Source: an uncultured Hyphomicrobiales bacterium
Lineage (GTDB): Bacteria > Pseudomonadota > Alphaproteobacteria > Rhizobiales > Rhizobiaceae
Direction: 5' to 3'
Assembly (NCBI GenBank): GCA_943914405.1
Contig: CALUBX010000053.1
Coordinates: forward strand, 1 to 19,437
DNA: 19,437 nucleotides
Shown: piece after piece, positions 15,118-19,437 of the stretch
Layout of the letters: every line of letters starts with the position of its first letter
How positions within the stretch are numbered: position 1 is the first letter of the stretch
Position numbers and translations under genes: made by a program
Notes under the pieces: generated by a model
Told to the model about the DNA's origin: nothing
The model's input: the letters and a program-made list of their open reading frames with translations, nothing else
Database searches by the model: none

Positions 15118-18057
15118 CTACCACCCGTCGGAAAGGACACGCTCCAGCATCTCGGCAAAGAAATCCGCGCTTTCCCGGGACAGGCATAGCGGCGGCTTGA
15201 TTTTCAGCACATTCAGGTAATCTCCTGTCGGCTGCATGATGACCCCCAGCTGCAGCAGGCGGTCACAGATGGCAGCGGTCTCCTCGGTCGCCGGCGCGAG
15301 CGTCTCGCGATCCCGAACGAATTCAAGCCCGAGATAGAGCCCCATCCCATGCACCGCCCCGACAATCGGGAAGCGTTGGCCGAGCGCCTCCAGCCGTCGC
15401 TTCAGGTGGTCTCCAACGATGCGGGCGTTCTCCTGAAGGCCTTCATCCCGCATGATGTCGAGGACGGTCATGCCAACCACGCAGCTGACGGGACTGCCGC
15501 CGGCGGATGAAAAGAAGTAGCCTTCCTTCTCCAGGGCATCGGCGATCGCTCGGGTGGTGATGACGGCACCCAGCGGATGACCATTGCCCATCCCCTTGGC
15601 GACGGTAATGATGTCCGGCACTACGTCCTGCTGTTCGAAGCCCCAGAAGTGGTGGCCGAGCCGGCCGTAACCCACCTGAACCTCATCCGCGATGCAGAGC
15701 CCGCCACGGGCGCGCACCAACTCATAGATCCGCTTGAGATAGCCAGGCGGAAGGGGAATGCCGCCGGCATTGCCGTAGACGCATTCGCAGATGAAACCCG
15801 CCAGCCCCTTGCCCTCGGCATCCAGACGATCGAGCACCGGCATCACGGCGGAAACATAATCAGCCGTCGAGCCCGCCCCGCGGAAAGGTCCGCGATAGGT
15901 GTTCGGCGACATGACCGGATGCACCCAGTCCGGCCGTGTCGTCAGCGCCTGCGGATTGTCGGCGATCGATGTAGAGACCGCATCGCTGGCAACCGACCAG
16001 CCGTGGTAACCTTCGAGGAGGCAGAGCATATTGCGCGCGCCGCTTGCAGCCCAAGCCAAGCGCAGCGCCAGGTCGTTCGCCTCGGATCCACTGTTTACGA
16101 GGAAAACGGTGTCCAGGCCCGAAGGCGCCAGACCGGCAAGCCGCTCGGAAAAGTCGGCCACCGCCGCATAATGGAACCGGGAATTGGTGTTGAGGCGCTG
16201 CCACTGGCGATGCACCGCATCGGCAAGCCTTGGATGCCCGTGGCCCAGAATGGTGACGTTGTTGACCATGTCGAGATAGCTACGGCCTTCGACGTCTACG
16301 AGATATTCCCGCCACCCACGCTCGATCTGCGGCGGCGCCGCGTAATAGTTCTTCTGCGGCCGCGCGAAATGCGCCTGGCGACGCTCCAGCAGGAAGTCGC
16401 TTTCCGGCGCCGGTGCATCGCAATCGAACCCAAGGAGCGCGCTCGGTGACGGGCAAAGCTTGCGCCAGGCATTGGCACGATCGGGACGAACGAAGGCCGG
16501 CGGCAAAAGGTCCGGATCCCGGCACAGCTGAACCCGCAGCGGCAAGGTGCCTGCCTCGCTGCCTGCATCCCAGCCTGCGGCAAGACTTGTCCCAAGCGTT
16601 TCGCCCATGCGTGCCGGGGCGCGGTCGGCCAGCTTCGGTGCGATGCCCGAAAGATGGAGCGTTACATCCTCGCCCTTGAGGCTCAGTGTCTCCCCCCTCA
16701 CCTGGACGACGCCGTCGAAGGGAGCTGCAATTTCCGTCGCCTGAGGCAGCAAAAGATCCACACACAGCGCGAAACTCTCCGGCGGCTGCGGCGAGGGAGC
16801 GAGGCCGCGGGTCAGACGATATTCCCCGTAGCGCGTCGCGAGAGGCTTGCTGCGAGCCACCGCTTCACGTAGCAGTTGCCCCTCCTGTCCCTCATCGGGA
16901 AGAGGCTTGCCATCGAAGACATGGCTCTGCGTATTCAGCTCAACCATTTTGAAGGCGGAGGGATCGATATCAGGAAGAAGCCTGTGCCCGTTCACCGGCG
17001 GCGGCTCGCGCGTCACGCTGACGGCCTGCGCGATGGCGGTTTCCATGACTGCAAATGGTAACGACAGCGCGACATCGAGGATCTGCCGCTCATGATCGAT
17101 ATTGCCGCGCACATAGTCATTGTCCGGATCGAGCGCGAGCTGCTGCTCGCTGCTGGCGACCAGCACGGCGGCGCGGGCGACGATCAGCGGCCAGAGCGCC
17201 CGAAGTTCAGGCTCAGTGAGCGGGCAGACTGAGTGGAAGGCCGCGACAGCCGGGAGGATCACGAAGGGGTCGCCATCTGCATGGTGTAGGAGCGAGGCGC
17301 AGGTGACGGCGAGATCGGCAACCAGCCAGCCATGGACGATGTCGCCGAAGTCGATAACGCCGAAGGGTACCAGCTGACCGCTCTCATTCGGCCTGCAGAC
17401 GACATTGTCGTCGGTCACGTCGTGATGAATGGCCTGGAGCCGAAGCGAGGCCGCCAGCGGTTCGAGACGTGCCGCGGCCCGATCGACGGCGTTGAGGATG
17501 CGTCCCTTCCGGTCGGCATTCTCGACCGCGAATAGAAGATGGTGAACAACCGGCTGCGCGCGGCGCAGATCCCATTGCAGGTCGCGGTCAAGCCCAGGAT
17601 GTCGGAAATCTGCAAGAGAGCGGGCGAGCCTGCCCCCTAGCGATCCGAGTGCGGCAACGCTTTGCAGCGGAAGATGTTTGCGCCTCGTCAGCTGCTCCCC
17701 TTCGATGAAGTCCAACAGACGTATCCGATAGTCCGCATCCCGTAGCCGCAGCGGAAGAATATCGTAACCTCCCCGCGACGCGACCACGCGCGGCACCGCG
17801 GGCGCTTCGGATTTTCCCGCAAGATGCGCGAGCGCTAGGTTCTGCGCCTCGAGCTCAACCGCTGCATAGTCTGCACGGCAGATCTTGAGCACGAAGCGTC
17901 CCTCCGAGGCGCTGATGCGGTAGTTGCGGTCCTGCTGGCTTCCCAGTTCGACAATGGGGCCGAGCAAGCCGTAGTGATCCCGAAGAATGGCTGCGGCATC
18001 CTCTACCGTGACATCGGGCCGTGGCAGATCGGTACGCTGGAGAAACAGCTGGTTCAC
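15118..18057 (-). CDS. Three-domain fusion: APH-fold kinase, degenerate M23 domain, class III aminotransferase-fold phospho-lyase
   Basis: About 979 residues from a GTG at 18057, chosen because GGGAG lies 8 bp upstream; the frame stays open to 18189 but that stretch is protein-unlike. Domain 1 (about 1-350) is an APH/hydroxylysine-kinase-like fold: K58 in FVLKI, HHDVTDDN (catalytic D213, N218) and VIDFGD (D236). Domain 2 (about 425-520) resembles an M23 beta-barrel (APFDGVV), but the zinc ligands are gone: FALCVDLL and LRVQLC replace the H-containing motifs. Domain 3 (about 555-979) is a PLP enzyme: NSGSEAND (655-662), D791 in IADEVQVGYGRLG and Schiff-base K821 in VAKGMGNG. Related human enzymes phosphorylate 5-hydroxylysine and then eliminate phosphate and ammonia (HYKK and PHYKPL; ETNPPL acts on phosphoethanolamine). 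The fusion could do both steps on a hydroxylated amine, giving an aldehyde. Confidence 0.88.
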   Translation of the reverse strand: MNQLFLQRTDLPRPDVTVEDAAAILRDHYGLLGPIVELGSQQDRNYRISASEGRFVLKICRADYAAVELEAQNLALAHLAGKSEAPAVPRVVASRGGYDILPLRLRDADYRIRLLDFIEGEQLTRRKHLPLQSVAALGSLGGRLARSLADFRHPGLDRDLQWDLRRAQPVVHHLLFAVENADRKGRILNAVDRAAARLEPLAASLRLQAIHHDVTDDNVVCRPNESGQLVPFGVIDFGDIVHGWLVADLAVTCASLLHHADGDPFVILPAVAAFHSVCPLTEPELRALWPLIVARAAVLVASSEQQLALDPDNDYVRGNIDHERQILDVALSLPFAVMETAIAQAVSVTREPPPVNGHRLLPDIDPSAFKMVELNTQSHVFDGKPLPDEGQEGQLLREAVARSKPLATRYGEYRLTRGLAPSPQPPESFALCVDLLLPQATEIAAPFDGVVQVRGETLSLKGEDVTLHLSGIAPKLADRAPARMGETLGTSLAAGWDAGSEAGTLPLRVQLCRDPDLLPPAFVRPDRANAWRKLCPSPSALLGFDCDAPAPESDFLLERRQAHFARPQKNYYAAPPQIERGWREYLVDVEGRSYLDMVNNVTILGHGHPRLADAVHRQWQRLNTNSRFHYAAVADFSERLAGLAPSGLDTVFLVNSGSEANDLALRLAWAASGARNMLCLLEGYHGWSVASDAVSTSIADNPQALTTRPDWVHPVMSPNTYRGPFRGAGSTADYVSAVMPVLDRLDAEGKGLAGFICECVYGNAGGIPLPPGYLKRIYELVRARGGLCIADEVQVGYGRLGHHFWGFEQQDVVPDIITVAKGMGNGHPLGAVITTRAIADALEKEGYFFSSAGGSPVSCVVGMTVLDIMRDEGLQENARIVGDHLKRRLEALGQRFPIVGAVHGMGLYLGLEFVRDRETLAPATEETAAICDRLLQLGVIMQPTGDYLNVLKIKPPLCLSRESADFFAEMLERVLSDGW

Positions 18058-18179
18058 ATTCTTGCTCCCGGAATCGCAATGCCGGCAGATTGCCACGCGG
18101 GGAGGCAAAGACAATATCCTGACTGCGCTACACGAGATCACGCCGCAGCTGCTTAGCGTATTCGGTTGCTCGACATTCT

Positions 18180-18189
18180 GTGGCGCCAC
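18180..18189. repeat. 10-bp palindrome in the divergent intergenic region
   Basis: GTGGCGCCAC is perfectly self-complementary and lies midway between the fusion gene and the DUF1989 gene. A further spaced pair, GCAAT-N8-ATTGC (18076-18093), lies just before the fusion start. Either could be a regulator site, but neither matches a motif I can name. Confidence 0.25.
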
Positions 18190-18214
18190 CGTTACAGCCT
18201 CGGGTGGGGCGGCG

Positions 18215-18243
18215 CTGCTAGGCTGACGTCACAACGCTGTCAA
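18215..18243 (-). promoter_or_regulatory. Candidate sigma-70-type promoter for the minus-strand amine operon
   Basis: Read on the minus strand, TTGACA (18243-18238) is a perfect -35 hexamer, followed by a 17-bp spacer and TAGCAG (18220-18215) as a weak -10. The spacer contains the 8-bp palindrome TGACGTCA, well placed to act as an operator. Transcription from here would give a leader of about 150 nt before the GTG at 18057. Prediction rests on consensus match only. Confidence 0.45.
18224..18231. promoter_or_regulatory. TGACGTCA palindrome, candidate operator
   Basis: A perfect 8-bp palindrome between the predicted -35 and -10 elements of the amine operon and about 30 bp before the divergent DUF1989 start. 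A repressor bound here could block both directions. No regulator for this operon is encoded in the window. Short palindromes arise by chance, so confidence is low. Confidence 0.35.
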
Positions 18244-18261
18244 TGACGAGATGGAACGAGC

Positions 18262-19122
18262 TTGAAACGTGATCCGATGACCTCTGCTCCCGCCGATGCC
18301 GCCGCTCGCAAGGCAGTCAAGCCGGTAATCTGCTATCCGGTGGACGCTCTGCCACGCCCGGACCTCGCCTCCTATCGAGCGTTGAGGGACAGTCTCGAAC
18401 TGGTCGAAACCGTGGTGATACCGCCGCGCGAAGCGGCCACCTGGCGAGTCCCTCAAGGATATTTCTGCCGCATTGCATGCAGTGAGGGCCCCCAGGTCGG
18501 TGACCTCAACCTGTTCAACGCGCATGACCTGAAAGAGCGTCTCTATACCGGAAAGACCCGAGCGCTGAACGGCACCCATGTCGGCACTGGCGATCAGCTC
18601 TTCTCGAATTTCCCCTATCTGCGTCCGATAGCGACCATTACGCATGACACGCTGGACTGGTACGGCTTCGACGAATTCGGCGGCGCCGTCCACGACGTGA
18701 TCGGCACGCGCTGCGACCCCTACACTCACAACCTGCTGAGCCATGGCGGCCAGTACCATCACTGCTGCCACTCCAATCTTACGCGCGCCTTTGCCAGGGA
18801 ATCGAGTATGCCGTTGCCTGAAGCGGAGACCTATATCCACGACGTGCTGAATGTCTTCATGTGCACGGGCTTCACGCGCGACACAGGCCGGTATTTCATG
18901 AAGGCGAGCCCAGTGCGTCCGGGTGACTATCTCGAGTTTTTCGCGGAGATCGACCTTCTCGGCTGCATGTCGGCCTGCCCCGGCGGCGACTGCTCTGCCG
19001 AACATTCCTCCGACACCGCCGCTTGTTATCCCATGGTGGTCGAAGTCTATCGTCCGCCGCGCACTCCCGAAGGTTGGCAACCGCCTGCCGTCAATGGCTA
19101 CGACAGGACGCATGGCCTCTAA
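18262..19122 (+). CDS. DUF1989 family protein (urea carboxylase-associated type)
   Basis: Up to 286 residues, recognised as DUF1989 by VVIPPREAATWRVPQGYFCR, GPQVGDLNLFNAHD, RALNGTHVGTGDQLFSN and CDPYTHNLL. The start is either TTG at 18262 (weak GGA seven bases upstream) or ATG at 18277 without a clear ribosome-binding site; residues 1-5 are thus uncertain. It is unusually rich in cysteine (11), with H166-H-C-C-H170 and C239-PGGD-C244, which could bind a metal. Family members often lie beside urea carboxylase and amino-compound degradation genes, but the reaction is not established. Here it is divergent from the polyamine-type operon and likely co-regulated through the shared intergenic region. 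It ends 8 bp before a strong terminator, so it is transcribed alone. Confidence 0.85.
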   Translation: MKRDPMTSAPADAAARKAVKPVICYPVDALPRPDLASYRALRDSLELVETVVIPPREAATWRVPQGYFCRIACSEGPQVGDLNLFNAHDLKERLYTGKTRALNGTHVGTGDQLFSNFPYLRPIATITHDTLDWYGFDEFGGAVHDVIGTRCDPYTHNLLSHGGQYHHCCHSNLTRAFARESSMPLPEAETYIHDVLNVFMCTGFTRDTGRYFMKASPVRPGDYLEFFAEIDLLGCMSACPGGDCSAEHSSDTAACYPMVVEVYRPPRTPEGWQPPAVNGYDRTHGL

Positions 19123-19130
19123 ACGAAGAC

Positions 19131-19170
19131 AGTTTAAAGGCGGCGGGTAACGGCCCGCCGCCTTTAAACT
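19131..19170. terminator. Bidirectional terminator, perfect 17-bp inverted repeat
   Basis: AGTTTAAAGGCGGCGGG (19131-19147) and its exact reverse complement (19154-19170) enclose a 6-nt loop. The GC-rich inner stem is flanked by AAA and TTT on both sides, so it can serve both converging genes: DUF1989 from the left (stop at 19122) and the alpha/beta hydrolase from the right (stop at 19181). Confidence 0.9.
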
Positions 19171-19180
19171 TGGAAGATGC

Positions 19181-19437
19181 TCAGGCCTTCACGAACGCCA
19201 GCAGATCGGCGTTCAACACGTCCGCATGCGTGGTGAGCATGCCGTGGGGGTAACCGGGATAGACCTTCAGCGTGCCGTTCTTCAGGAGCTTGATCGACTT
19301 CAGGGCTGCATCGGCATACGGAACGATCTGGTCGTCGTCGCCATGCAGGACGAGTGTCGGAACGCTGATTGCCTTTAGATCTTCCGTCTGGTCCGTTTCC
19401 GAGAAGGCCTTGATACCTTCATAGTGAGCCTTGGCAC
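19181..19437 (-). CDS. Alpha/beta hydrolase, C-terminal part (non-heme chloroperoxidase/arylesterase-like; cut by right edge)
   Basis: The frame enters from the right edge and ends at TGA (19183-19181), giving the last 85 residues. Reading it out gives HYEGIKAFSETDQTEDLKAI, then VPTLVLHGDDDQIVPYADAA, and PGYPHGMLTTHADVLNADLL. HGDDDQIVP carries the catalytic acid and PHGM the catalytic histidine of the cofactor-free chloroperoxidase/arylesterase group of alpha/beta hydrolases. The nucleophile serine lies outside the window. It converges on the DUF1989 gene across a shared terminator and is probably unrelated to the amine operon. Confidence 0.85.
   Translation of the reverse strand, partial: AKAHYEGIKAFSETDQTEDLKAISVPTLVLHGDDDQIVPYADAALKSIKLLKNGTLKVYPGYPHGMLTTHADVLNADLLAFVKA

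Noticed and set aside
18058..18189. 44-residue N-terminal extension of the kinase-lyase fusion from an ATG at 18189
   Set aside because: The sequence is unlike a kinase N terminus, covers the predicted promoter leader, and a GTG with a good ribosome-binding site lies at 18057.
1..19437. Search for CRISPR arrays, tRNA genes, insertion sequences, phage or defence genes
   Set aside because: No regularly spaced repeats, tRNA-like cloverleaf, transposase or integrase motifs were seen; both strands are filled by metabolic and transport genes.

Overview
The window reads like high-GC DNA from an alphaproteobacterium, most likely Rhizobiales (Rhizobium/Sinorhizobium/Agrobacterium type). This rests on codon and GC bias, the dense operons of periplasmic-binding-protein ABC transporters with dedicated catabolic enzymes, and the kinase/phospho-lyase fusion and DUF1989 protein that I associate with that group. 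No tRNA, rRNA, CRISPR array, insertion sequence or phage gene was found. It looks like an accessory catabolic region, possibly on a megaplasmid, but replicon type cannot be read from the window.

Left half, plus strand (about 480-6668), with a divergent LysR-type regulator at the left edge (1-441, truncated by the window). Six genes follow in tight order: an NMT1/THI5-like substrate-binding protein, an SsuB/TauB-like ATPase, a matching permease, a CodA-like metal-dependent amidohydrolase, a VAO-type FAD-linked oxidase and an NQO/MdaB-like flavodoxin-fold oxidoreductase. Junctions are 66, 2, -1 (one-base stop/start overlap), 1 and -4 nt, so this is almost certainly one operon. A 17-bp palindrome with T-N11-A geometry between regulator and operon is a strong candidate LysR-type operator. 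The operon probably imports and then hydrolyses and oxidises a small nitrogen-containing ring or amide. The amidohydrolase keeps all metal ligands of cytosine deaminase but lacks two cytosine-site residues, so the real substrate is open.

Right half, minus strand (18057 down to 6696), nine genes in one direction: a three-part kinase / degenerate M23 / class III aminotransferase-fold phospho-lyase fusion, an Amidohydrolase_3 (YtcJ-like) enzyme, a complete spermidine/putrescine-type ABC transporter (ATPase, two permeases, binding protein), an acetylpolyamine amidohydrolase of the histone-deacetylase superfamily, a NylB-like serine amide hydrolase, and a Rid-family protein lacking the catalytic arginine of RidA. 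The set suggests uptake of a polyamine-like or amide-blocked amine, removal of acyl groups by two unrelated hydrolases, then phosphorylation of a hydroxylated amine and elimination of phosphate and ammonia by the fusion enzyme. The order of steps and the substrate are inferred.

The two operons converge with only 27 bp between stop codons and no clear terminator. Both binding-protein genes are followed by a perfect 9-bp stem-loop that may set transporter stoichiometry. On the far right, a divergent DUF1989 gene shares a 204-bp intergenic region with the fusion gene. It is closed by a perfect 17-bp inverted-repeat bidirectional terminator, beyond which the 3' end of an alpha/beta hydrolase gene enters from the right edge.
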